A stretch of 64,000 nucleotides of DNA, taken from positions 2,542,001 through 2,606,000 of the forward strand of contig NZ_CP036525.1 of assembly GCF_007741535.1 (NCBI RefSeq), read 5' to 3'. Below the pieces are notes generated by a model. That model ran no database searches and was not told the origin of the DNA. It saw nothing but the letters and a program-made list of their open reading frames with translations. The position numbers were made by a program, and so were the translations under genes. Numbering within the stretch: the first letter of the stretch is position 1; each line of letters begins with the position of its first letter. The DNA is from Rubripirellula lacrimiformis. Its GTDB lineage: Bacteria; Planctomycetota; Planctomycetia; Pirellulales; Pirellulaceae. This document shows positions 50,068-58,559 of the stretch, in pieces.

Positions 50068-50087
50068 AAAATTTCCTTAACGGCGTT

Positions 50088-50100
50088 GGGTGAGGGGGCC
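50088..50100. repeat. Right half of the 13-bp inverted repeat bordering the IS triplet
   Basis: GGGTGAGGGGGCC is the exact partner of 45265-45277. Confidence 0.85.
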
Positions 50101-50129
50101 TGTTCTTCTGCGACTTGCGACTGCTTCGT

Positions 50130-51608
50130 CTACAGTTCTTGCAAGGCGACGCCGCCGGTTTCGATTGCTAGTTTCATGAGGTCGTCGTTGACTTCTTCGA
50201 CGATGAAGACGTGCAGGATGATTCCCTTGAGTTCCTTGGCCTGCACGTTGATGCCATGGTCGCCGTCGGTCACGATGATCAGTTCGGGACGCTCGGCTTG
50301 AGTGTCCGTTACGATGGCTTGGATTCGACCGATGCCCTCGCGGATGGCTAGGTTGATGTCGGTGTCGTCGCCTACAAAGAACTCGTACGTCAACTTGCGG
50401 ATTTCTTCTCGCACTTGGTCGACTTCGGTCACCATGACTTCGGGGTGTACCTGCGAGTCAAAAAAACTGTAGCCCAGAATGGCTTCGCGTCGCCCCACCG
50501 CTCGCAGCCGATTCATCAAAATCGCTAGCAGCTTGTATATCCGTTCGCCCTGCTGCATCGACTTGCTGCGGTCCAGCATGGCATAAAACAATTGCTTCCG
50601 ATCACTCCGTTTGATCTTCTCGCGGACCATGAAACTTTTCGTTGCCAAGCGGTAGCGAAAGTATTTGGATGATGCGACTTTGATCGCCCAGGCCGAGGGG
50701 GCCATTTTGGGCAGCTCGTCAAAAGACTGCATCATCCGCATCCGAGTCTGATCGCCGTCGGCTGCGGGGATCATCTTCTTTTCGAAACGCGGTCGGAACG
50801 CAACGTATTCGTTTGCAATCCGCGACACTCGTGCCAGCGCTTCCAGACTGGGTTCGGCCAGCATGCGTGAGGCGACATTCAGCCGGCGAATCGCGAGCGG
50901 GTGGATCTCTTTTTCGGCGGTTTCCTTTCGCATCCCTCCGAAACATCCGCTCAACAGCGATGCAATCCGGCCTCGCGTGTCGATCGTCTCGACCAACTGG
51001 ATCGATGGGATCCCACGATCCTTGCTCATCTGTTCGATGTCCATCTGGTCCGTCGGTTTCAGCAGGTGTTCGGCCGGAAGACATTCCAGCAGTTCGACCT
51101 CGTCGGCTTCCAGTTGACCGACCTCTTCCAACGCCCAATTGATTTGTTGAACCAATGCATCGACGGGGATTCCCAGAACCAGGGATCGTTTCGCGGTGGC
51201 GATGACGGCGACATTGGCGATCGCCCGGTCGATGTCGGTGCGTCCTTTGATCTGGTCAAAGTTGATTTCCCGCAGCAGGTTTGCCAATTGGAAATACCAA
51301 TCGGCATCACGGACGGACCAGTCGAAATAGTCGTCCAGCCAGCGTGTCGGTGGCCACATTCGCATCCGGTAGGTCAGCCTTGTCCGCCGAGTAATCTCGG
51401 TCTTGCTGGCCACCTTGCCTTCGTCGATCAAGTGCACACCGTCCCAGATGATCGGTAACGGCAAGTGCTGCATCCCGATCAAGTCGAGTTTGCGGATCAC
51501 TTCGTTGGTGTTGATCTGTTGCCGGCGTTCGCTGGTTTCCGGCTGCGTCACATGAGTGTGGAAACGAATGAAGTCGCGCAGACGTCGATCGACTCGTGTT
51601 GTCGTCAT
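50130..51608 (-). CDS. VWA-domain protein paired with a MoxR-like AAA+ ATPase
   Basis: This 492-residue soluble protein is helical in its N-terminal ~300 residues. A von Willebrand A domain near the C-terminus has the metal-site motif MLDRSKSMQQG (D-x-S-x-S, near 346), a downstream Thr in DDTDINLAI, and IIVTDGDHG. The gene begins 3 bases after the stop of the double-AAA+ gene on the same strand, so the two are co-translated. MoxR/VWA pairs such as RavA-ViaA or CoxD-CoxE act as chaperones that insert metals or assemble complexes; the client here is unknown. The IS triplet lies just downstream of the gene's 3' end. Confidence 0.85.
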   Translation of the reverse strand: MTTTRVDRRLRDFIRFHTHVTQPETSERRQQINTNEVIRKLDLIGMQHLPLPIIWDGVHLIDEGKVASKTEITRRTRLTYRMRMWPPTRWLDDYFDWSVRDADWYFQLANLLREINFDQIKGRTDIDRAIANVAVIATAKRSLVLGIPVDALVQQINWALEEVGQLEADEVELLECLPAEHLLKPTDQMDIEQMSKDRGIPSIQLVETIDTRGRIASLLSGCFGGMRKETAEKEIHPLAIRRLNVASRMLAEPSLEALARVSRIANEYVAFRPRFEKKMIPAADGDQTRMRMMQSFDELPKMAPSAWAIKVASSKYFRYRLATKSFMVREKIKRSDRKQLFYAMLDRSKSMQQGERIYKLLAILMNRLRAVGRREAILGYSFFDSQVHPEVMVTEVDQVREEIRKLTYEFFVGDDTDINLAIREGIGRIQAIVTDTQAERPELIIVTDGDHGINVQAKELKGIILHVFIVEEVNDDLMKLAIETGGVALQEL

Positions 51609-51611
51609 CGT

Positions 51612-53684
51612 TTAGGTGCCCGCTTCGATCTCTGCGGCAATCTCTCGCACGCGAGCAGTGGTTGCGCGTTGCCATGCCTGCAGTTTGGGGTCGGCGATTT
51701 CTAGCATGTTCAGTTCGTGTTTCAGACGATCCATGCTGCTCATCAGTTCCAGCATCGCGTCGATGGCGACATCGTTGACTTCACCGCGGCGGTTGGCTTC
51801 GACCTGTCGGCCAGCGGCAAACATTTCGTTGATGTCTTCCATCTTGCCACGCAACCGTTCGGCACGCTGGTCGATGTCGCTAAGCAGGACTTCGATCCCG
51901 CCTTCCAAGAGCGCCGATCGAATCAGACCTTCGATGTCGCGTTTGTAGGATTCCATTCCTTGGACATTTCGGATCGTCAGAATGTCTTCGACAATCATTT
52001 TCTTACGCCCGTGCCGACCAACGCTATTGCCGGCCAATCGCAATCCGCCAAGTGCGATTCGTGGGGAGACGTGGAATCCATTTTCGCGATCTTCGTTTAG
52101 GTTCGCGATCACGTGCGCGTAGATGCGATGCAGTTTGCGTTTATCAGAACTGGCGCCTGGGTTGGCCTTGCCAAACAACGCTTCATAATCGGCTTGTTCA
52201 TACGAAGGCCAACGGACCTCCAGTTGCAGCGGGAAACGTTCCAGAAGCGCCTTTACCGCATCACTGTCTTTGGCGAATTGTCGCGGGTCTTTGTTCGTGC
52301 AGGCGATGATCACCTTGGACTTCATGGCCACCGGGTTGCTGCCGTTCATGAACGTTTTGCGCGTCAAGACATCTTTCAGCGGCAGCAGCGCCTGGGACGA
52401 AGCGTCTAGGATTTCTTCCAGGATCACGACTTCGTAGGGCAAGAAAGATCGGTCCGTGTCGTATTCCAGGCACACGTCCAGTTTGGCAATGTTCGGGCCG
52501 CCCCATAGCCGATCTTCGCTCATCCCTTCGCCAAAGGACTGCAGGAAGATTTCTTCTTCGGCATACCCCATCGCTTTCAGCGCCGTCATCACCATGTCGC
52601 TTTTGCCGTGCCCGCCCGGTCCCCACAGCAGCACATTGCAGGGCTGGATGAAGGCCAGGGTTAGCACGCGAACGATTTCATCACAGTGAATGAATTTCGG
52701 CTGCAGAGTGGATGCCACTAGTTTCGGAATCAGATGGCGCGGTTGACGCAGTGGTCCGTCGCCGGTGTTGGCAAAGTCGCCGTCGCCAAGTTGGATTCGG
52801 AAATCGGGTTCGCTGGGTAGGTGCCGATCGATCTTGCGGTCAAGGTCGGCGGTATAGGACTGCATCCCTTGGACGAAACGGATGTTGTGGAACGCGGGCG
52901 ATGTAACGCGATCGTCGCCACGGGCGCGAGCGCTGCTGGCAACGACTTCCAGCGACTGCAACGCCATTCGCGGTGACATGATGAACGTTTTGGTTTCGTT
53001 CAGTCCGGCGATGACCGCGGCTAGACGCTGGTGAAGTTCGCGTCCGCCCTCGGTTGCCGAGGGGCGAGTCTTGGCAAACAGTTCGGCGTAGTTCTTTGCT
53101 TCATAGGCTGGCCAGCGAACTTCCTTTTGCAGCAAGAACCGTTCTAGCAGAGCCAGGACCGCATCGTTTCCGTCGCTGAATTCGCGTGGGTCTTTGTTCG
53201 TGCACGCGATCACCACCTTGGCGTTCAACGCCACTCGCTCGCCTCCGTTGACGAAGACACGCCGGGTCAGCACATCTTTCAGGGGCAGCAACGATTGGGC
53301 GGGCGCGTCGAAAATTTCTTCAAAGATGACGGCTTTGTACTGCGGTGCTAAGAACGAATGCGACGTGTCGTACCGCAGGCAAGTGTCCAGCGACGCCATG
53401 TCGGGACCGCCCCAAAGTCGATCTTCGCTCATCCCTTCGCCAAAGGATTGAATGTAGATCTCGTCACTGGTCAGACCCAGCGCATGCAAAGCCGACAACA
53501 CCATCTCGCTCTTGCCGTGCCCGCCTGGTCCCCACAACAGCAGGTTGCAGGGTTCGTAGAAAGCTGCCGAGATCAGGTCCGCGATCTCGCCGGCGTAGAC
53601 GAACCGCTGGTCCAGTGCGGATGCAATGACCGGAAGAATTTCGGATCGCGGCGTTGGCAGCCAGTTCCAATCGGGCGGTGGCAA
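51612..53684 (-). CDS. Double AAA+ ATPase (two tandem MoxR-like domains)
   Basis: About 690 residues with two homologous AAA+ modules. Each has CN(L/V)LLWGPGGHGKS (Walker A, near 55 and 358), QSFGEGMSEDRLWGGP, a Walker B variant (AVIFEEIFDA and VVILEEILDA), sensor-1 IACTNKDPR and an ALLERF arginine region. Both Walker B motifs have Glu-Glu where MoxR proteins usually have Asp-Glu. The C-terminal ~130 residues are helical. It should remodel a client protein using ATP together with the adjacent VWA protein. The start is uncertain: TTG at 53684 begins where the module homology begins and follows AGGGA; a TTG at 53792 would overlap polA and add 36 unlikely residues. Confidence 0.85.
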   Translation of the reverse strand: MPPPDWNWLPTPRSEILPVIASALDQRFVYAGEIADLISAAFYEPCNLLLWGPGGHGKSEMVLSALHALGLTSDEIYIQSFGEGMSEDRLWGGPDMASLDTCLRYDTSHSFLAPQYKAVIFEEIFDAPAQSLLPLKDVLTRRVFVNGGERVALNAKVVIACTNKDPREFSDGNDAVLALLERFLLQKEVRWPAYEAKNYAELFAKTRPSATEGGRELHQRLAAVIAGLNETKTFIMSPRMALQSLEVVASSARARGDDRVTSPAFHNIRFVQGMQSYTADLDRKIDRHLPSEPDFRIQLGDGDFANTGDGPLRQPRHLIPKLVASTLQPKFIHCDEIVRVLTLAFIQPCNVLLWGPGGHGKSDMVMTALKAMGYAEEEIFLQSFGEGMSEDRLWGGPNIAKLDVCLEYDTDRSFLPYEVVILEEILDASSQALLPLKDVLTRKTFMNGSNPVAMKSKVIIACTNKDPRQFAKDSDAVKALLERFPLQLEVRWPSYEQADYEALFGKANPGASSDKRKLHRIYAHVIANLNEDRENGFHVSPRIALGGLRLAGNSVGRHGRKKMIVEDILTIRNVQGMESYKRDIEGLIRSALLEGGIEVLLSDIDQRAERLRGKMEDINEMFAAGRQVEANRRGEVNDVAIDAMLELMSSMDRLKHELNMLEIADPKLQAWQRATTARVREIAAEIEAGT

Positions 53685-53773
53685 ATTACAGGATCCCTGC
53701 GGCAGGCAAGAAGTGGTTCGCGTTGTCCCTATCGTAATGTGCCAAGCCAGTGCGGTGTTTGATCGGTTGCCGC

Positions 53774-56578
53774 TTAGTGGGCTTCTAGCCAATTGCGGCC
53801 GACGCCCATTTCTACGACGATCGGAACCGTCATCGGGAGCGTCGTTTTCATGGCCTCTTCGATGACCGGCATGACGGTGTCTTGTTCGCTGCGCAACATA
53901 TCGAAAACGATTTCGTCATGGACCGTTAAGACCATCTTGGTCTGGAATCCGCCTTCGCGAAGTGCCTTGTGCACCCGGATCATGGCCAGTTTTAGCATGT
54001 CGGCAGCGGTGCCCTGGATGGGGCTGTTCATCGCTAGCCGTTCCGCCGCGGCGACCACGGTTCGGCTCTTGGAATTGATGTCGCGCAGGTATCGTCGGCG
54101 GCCGGTTTGGGTTGCGACGTAACCGTGTTCTTTTGCAAATGCGATCGTCCGATCGATGTATTCTTGGACGCCCGGATACTTTTCAAAGTAGTTCTGGATC
54201 AATTCGCCCGCTTCGGATCGCGGGATGTTCAGTCGTTGCTGTAGCCCGAACGCGGAAATCCCGTAGATGATCCCAAAGTTGACGGTCTTGGCCTTGTCTC
54301 GCATTTCACGTGTGACGTCGGCGATGTCCGTTTTGTAAACCTTCGACGCGGTGACGGTGTGGATGTCTTCGCCGGACTGGAACGCTTCCAACATGCCAGC
54401 GTCGCCGCTGAGCTGGGCCATCACGCGGAGTTCGATTTGCGAATAGTCGGCGCTTAGGATCAAGTGGTCGTCATCGCGTGGCACAAACGCAGCCCGAATA
54501 TCACGGCCACGTTCCTTGCGTACCGGAATCGTTTGCAGGTTCGGATCGTTCGACTGCATCCGCCCGGTTGCGGTCCACGATTGGCTGTAATGGGTGTGCA
54601 GGTGGCCGGTCTTTGGATTGACGGCCGCGGGTAGCTGGTCGACGTAGGTCGAACGCAGTTTTCTAGCGTTTCGATACTCCAACACGTCCGCGATGATCGG
54701 GTGTCGGGCCGACAATCGTTCCAGTTCGGATTCGCGAGTCGAGTATTGTCCGGTGGCCGTTTTCTTGGGGTTGGCTTCGACTTCTAGTTCTTCGTACAGC
54801 ACGATGCCAAGTTGTTTTGGCGAATCGATATTAAAGTCATGACCGGCGGCGGCAATGATCTGTCCGTGCAGGCTTTCGATTTCGGTATCAAGTTTCTTAG
54901 AAAAGATTGCCAACGCTTCGGTGTCCAATCGGATGCCTTCGCGTTCCATGTCGACCAGCACCGGGATCAGTGGGCACTCGACTTCGTAACAGACCTTGCT
55001 GACACCACGGGCTTCGATATCAGGCCGCAGTGCCAGGGCGACTCGCCAAGTCACGTCGGCATCTTCGCAGGCGTATTGGGACAAAGCGTCTAGGGGGACG
55101 TCACGCATGTTTTTCTGGTCGGGTCCCTTTTCACCGATCAGATCCTTGGTCGGGATCGGCTTGTACCCGAGGTACAGTTTGGCAAGGTAATCCAAGCCGT
55201 GCCGCATCTCGGGTTCCTTCATCGAATGGGCCAGCATCGTGTCGAAAAGGTCCCCTCGAACATCGATGCCGTTCCACTTCAACAGCGTCAGATCGTATTT
55301 CAGGTTGTGGCCAATCTTGGTGATCGAATCGTCTTCGAAGATCGGTCGGAATTCATTCAGCACCGCTTGCGCCGATTCCAGATCATCGGGGCAAACGACA
55401 TAGTAAGCTTCGTGCGGTTGGAAGCTGAACGACATGCCAAGCGGCGTGGCTTCGCGCGGATCCAGCCCCGTGGTTTCTGTGTCGAAACAAATCTGGGGCT
55501 GTTGTTTCAGTTGTTCGATCAGTTCGCGGCGCTGGTCGGGCGTCGTGATGGTGTGGTATTGGTGTGCGACATCGTGAATCGTTTTTTCTTCGACAGGTTC
55601 GTCGAACAGCGAAGCCTGGATTTCGGTTTCGCGCTTTTCACGGATGACTTGAGCACGGTTGGCAGCGGAAGAAAACGATTTGCCGAACAGCTTTTTGCCC
55701 AGCGAATCGAACTCCAGTTCCATGAACAGAGTCTTCATCTTTTCGGTGTCGTATGCACGGCAGGCGAACGAGGCCAAGTCGGCTTCGACCGGGACGTCCA
55801 GCAGGATCGTGACCAGTTTCTTGCTAAGTCGGGCCATGTCCGCATTTTCTTCGACCCGCTCGCGCTGTTTGCCTTTCAGTTCGCTGGCATGTTCCAACAG
55901 GTTTTCGATACTGCCGTATTGGGCAATCAGTTTCTGGGCGGTCTTGGGGCCGATTCCGGGGATGCCGGGAATGTTGTCGCTGGCGTCACCCATCAACCCC
56001 AGGATGTCGATGACTTGGTCGACGCGCTGAATTTCCCATTTGGCCAAGACTTCGGGGACACCGATGATCTCGGACTCGCTGCCCTTCCGCCCGGGTTTGT
56101 AGATCAACGCATCTTCAGTGACCAACTGGTGATAGTCCTTGTCGGGCGTGACCATGAAGGTGCGATAGTCTTCGCTGCCTGCACGGTGGGCCAAGGTGCC
56201 GATGATGTCGTCGGCTTCGAATCCCGGCATCCGGATCGATGGAATGTTCATCGCATCGAATAGTCGATCGATCCAAGGAATCTGTTGGGCCATGTCCTCG
56301 GGCATGGCGTCGCGCTGAGCCTTGTACAGTTCGTAATCGATGTGTCGCTGAGTCGGTTCGGACGTGTCGAAGGCGACTGCGATGTGGGTGGGTGATTCAC
56401 GCGACAGAATATCCATCACCGTGTTGGCCATCCCGAACACACCGGATGTGCAGAGACCAGCGGAGGTCATTCGGGGGCTTCGCACCAACGCGAAATGGGC
56501 GCGGTAGAACAACGCCATTCCGTCCAACAGGAACAGTTTTTTGGTTTCGGGAAACAATTCGCCGCTGTGGTCAGCCAT
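53774..56578 (-). CDS. polA: DNA polymerase I
   Basis: At 934 residues it matches the usual length. The 5' nuclease domain (1-300) has FLLDGMALFYRAHFA, GFEADDIIGTLAHRA and PGIPGIGPKTAQKL. The 3'-5' exonuclease keeps all its motifs: CFDTETTGLD, GHNLKYDLTLL and YACEDAD. This means proofreading is probably active, unlike some family members. The polymerase domain has ILSADYSQIELR, the O-helix RDKAKTVNFGIIYG (Phe at the dideoxy-discriminating position), NSPIQGTAADM and TVHDEIVFD. It fills repair gaps and processes Okazaki fragments. It follows rph on the same strand by 84 bp. Confidence 0.97.
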   Translation of the reverse strand: MADHSGELFPETKKLFLLDGMALFYRAHFALVRSPRMTSAGLCTSGVFGMANTVMDILSRESPTHIAVAFDTSEPTQRHIDYELYKAQRDAMPEDMAQQIPWIDRLFDAMNIPSIRMPGFEADDIIGTLAHRAGSEDYRTFMVTPDKDYHQLVTEDALIYKPGRKGSESEIIGVPEVLAKWEIQRVDQVIDILGLMGDASDNIPGIPGIGPKTAQKLIAQYGSIENLLEHASELKGKQRERVEENADMARLSKKLVTILLDVPVEADLASFACRAYDTEKMKTLFMELEFDSLGKKLFGKSFSSAANRAQVIREKRETEIQASLFDEPVEEKTIHDVAHQYHTITTPDQRRELIEQLKQQPQICFDTETTGLDPREATPLGMSFSFQPHEAYYVVCPDDLESAQAVLNEFRPIFEDDSITKIGHNLKYDLTLLKWNGIDVRGDLFDTMLAHSMKEPEMRHGLDYLAKLYLGYKPIPTKDLIGEKGPDQKNMRDVPLDALSQYACEDADVTWRVALALRPDIEARGVSKVCYEVECPLIPVLVDMEREGIRLDTEALAIFSKKLDTEIESLHGQIIAAAGHDFNIDSPKQLGIVLYEELEVEANPKKTATGQYSTRESELERLSARHPIIADVLEYRNARKLRSTYVDQLPAAVNPKTGHLHTHYSQSWTATGRMQSNDPNLQTIPVRKERGRDIRAAFVPRDDDHLILSADYSQIELRVMAQLSGDAGMLEAFQSGEDIHTVTASKVYKTDIADVTREMRDKAKTVNFGIIYGISAFGLQQRLNIPRSEAGELIQNYFEKYPGVQEYIDRTIAFAKEHGYVATQTGRRRYLRDINSKSRTVVAAAERLAMNSPIQGTAADMLKLAMIRVHKALREGGFQTKMVLTVHDEIVFDMLRSEQDTVMPVIEEAMKTTLPMTVPIVVEMGVGRNWLEAH

Positions 56579-56662
56579 GGTGTGGTCACGAGAGGAAGAG
56601 ATCGAGCGAAGGACAAGGCCGATCGGATAAGCAACCAGACGGCGTACACAATCACCAGCCCG

Positions 56663-57376
56663 CTAATCGGTCAGCGCGGCATGCTGTTGGGCCGTTAGAT
56701 CGACGATGCCCTGCTTTGCCAGTCGCAGCAGTTCAGAAAGTTCGTTGTCATCGAAGGTGGCTTCTTCCCCGGTGCCTTGGATTTCTACAAACCGCCCCTT
56801 CCCGGTCATGACCACGTTCATGTCAACGTCGGCAGCAACATCCAGCGGGTAGTCCAGGTCCAGTTTGACTTCGCCGTCGATCAGCCCAACGCTGATCGCA
56901 GCAACACTATCGGTCAAAGGTCCGCCGGCGGCACCGTCGCTGAACCGGTATCCAGGTACCGCGATTTCGATCGCTTTGGCCAACGCGATGAAACCACCTG
57001 TGATCGATGCAGTACGGGTTCCACCGTCGGCCTGCAGCACGTCGCAGTCGACAGTGATCATGTTTTCGCCTAGGGCTTTTAGGTCGACAACCGAGCGCAG
57101 GCTGCGGCCGATCAGACGCTGGATTTCCGTGGTTCGTCCGTCCACCTTGCCATCGCGATCACGTCGTTTTCGCGGACTGGTGCTGCCGGGCAACATGTTG
57201 TATTCCGCGGTGACCCAGCCCTTACCCTTGCCTTCCAACCACGGCGGAACCTTCGCTTCGATCGATGCGGTGCACAGCACGATGGTTTGCCCGCATCGGT
57301 ACAGCACGCTGGCCGGATTGGATTGCAGGTATCCGGTTTCAATTTGAACATCGCGAAGTTGGTCGGCGGGACGCAT
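56663..57376 (-). CDS. rph: Ribonuclease PH
   Basis: This 237-residue 3'-5' phosphorolytic exoribonuclease trims tRNA 3' ends. It starts MRPADQLRDVQIETGYLQ, with GSVLYRCGQT-type early motif (ASVLYRCGQTIVLCTASIE), RKRRDRDGKVDGRTTEIQRL, DCDVLQADGGTRTASITGGF and GTGEEATFDDNELSELL. The frame is open up to 57469 and into argF, but the conserved family N-terminus and usual length place the start at the ATG at 57376. It lies between argF and polA on the same strand. Confidence 0.95.
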   Translation of the reverse strand: MRPADQLRDVQIETGYLQSNPASVLYRCGQTIVLCTASIEAKVPPWLEGKGKGWVTAEYNMLPGSTSPRKRRDRDGKVDGRTTEIQRLIGRSLRSVVDLKALGENMITVDCDVLQADGGTRTASITGGFIALAKAIEIAVPGYRFSDGAAGGPLTDSVAAISVGLIDGEVKLDLDYPLDVAADVDMNVVMTGKGRFVEIQGTGEEATFDDNELSELLRLAKQGIVDLTAQQHAALTD

Positions 57377-57440
57377 AAAGGAACGATCGTGAAGTGGTGT
57401 AGGGGATGAACGGGGAAAGTTTTTAGACGACGCAGTCGGA

Positions 57441-58376
57441 TCAGCTGACGTTCTGGTCGATCCAAGCACGATTCAACAGCCAGACCATCAGGCCCTTTTG
57501 AGCGTGCATGCGGTTGCCGGCTTGGCGAATCACATCACTTTGGTCGCTGTCGATCACCGCGTCCGTGATTTCTTCGCCACGGATCGCGGGCAAACAGTGC
57601 AGCAGCCGTGTATGCGAAGGCGCCGCGGCCATCAACTTTTCGTTGACTTGATAGTTGGCAAACGCCTCTCGGCGAATGGCCGACTCGGCTTCTTGTCCCA
57701 TGCTGGTCCAAACGTCGGTGTAGATCGCATCGGCTGAAGCGACGGCCACCATTGGGTCACGCACGGTTTCAATCGCAGCCTTGGGGTAGGCCTTGGCGAC
57801 AAGATCCATCCAGCCGGCGTCCATTTCGTATCCATCGGGACAGGCCAACGTGAACCGCATGTCTAGCATGGCGCAGATCAACGCCAATGACTGCGCCACG
57901 TTGTTCCCATCGCCGACGAACACAACATGTTTTCCAGTCAGGTTGCCCAGCGATTCTTCGATCGTCAACACGTCGGCCAAAGCTTGGCAGGGGTGACACA
58001 GGTCGGTCAGCCCGTTGATCACCGGCACAGCATTGAAACTGGCCAGTTGCTCGGCACGGTCGTGTGCTTTGGCGCGGCAGACGACCAGGTCCACGAATTC
58101 GCCCAACACGTGCGTGAAGTCGCTCGGGGATTCCCGTTTGCCCCAACCAACGTCGTCACCTAGGAACAGACTGGATCCGCCCAGTTGTGCCATGCCGGTT
58201 TCGAAACTAACGCGAGTTCGCAAACTGGGTTTTTCAAACAACAACGCCACCATCTGACGTTCCAAGACGGCGGGACGATCCCCAGCAGCCAAACGCTGTT
58301 TCAGGTGCAGCGAGGTTTTCAGGATTCGTCGGACGTCATCCGGAGTGACTTCGAATAGGGTCAGGAGGTGTTGCAT
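57441..58376 (-). CDS. argF: Ornithine carbamoyltransferase
   Basis: This 311-residue enzyme makes citrulline from ornithine and carbamoyl phosphate in arginine synthesis. The carbamoyl-phosphate motif is [18 protein letters not shown], followed by [17 protein letters not shown] and the ornithine-site [17 protein letters not shown]. The ATG at 58376 is preceded by AGGGA and gives the normal N-terminus ([10 protein letters not shown]); an upstream extension to 58436 is unlikely. It follows the ArgD-like gene and argB on the same strand, forming an arginine cluster. Confidence 0.95.
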   Translation of the reverse strand: MQHLLTLFEVTPDDVRRILKTSLHLKQRLAAGDRPAVLERQMVALLFEKPSLRTRVSFETGMAQLGGSSLFLGDDVGWGKRESPSDFTHVLGEFVDLVVCRAKAHDRAEQLASFNAVPVINGLTDLCHPCQALADVLTIEESLGNLTGKHVVFVGDGNNVAQSLALICAMLDMRFTLACPDGYEMDAGWMDLVAKAYPKAAIETVRDPMVAVASADAIYTDVWTSMGQEAESAIRREAFANYQVNEKLMAAAPSHTRLLHCLPAIRGEEITDAVIDSDQSDVIRQAGNRMHAQKGLMVWLLNRAWIDQNVS

Positions 58377-58559
58377 CAAATTTCCCTGCGTTACTGATGA
58401 ATAGCGACGCCGCTGCGTCGGCTGTCCAGGTTGCATTTATAAACGGAGTGGTTGTTCTTAGGACTGAGCGGAAAACAGGTGTTCGATCCCTTTTGTGCGA
58501 AGCACCCGGTGGGGCGGTTCCCGGCAAAAGGAGGCTGACGCTTTTTTCTCACGCGATCC

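Larger units (their letters stand above)
48477..50087 (+). mobile_element. IS4-family insertion sequence, copy 5 (1611 bp)
   Basis: Complete ends, flanked by the direct repeat GGGTGAGGGG (48466-48475 and 50088-50097), a normal 10-bp target duplication. It is the longest copy, with five 9-bp units in the transposase gene. Confidence 0.95.

Noticed and set aside
50130-53684. AAA+/VWA pair as an anti-phage defence system
   Set aside because: There is no nuclease, protease or other effector beside it, and the surroundings are housekeeping genes. A MoxR-type chaperone role is simpler.
53685-53792. N-terminal extension of the double-AAA+ protein into polA
   Set aside because: It begins with TTG, overlaps the polA stop, and adds residues with no counterpart in the second module.
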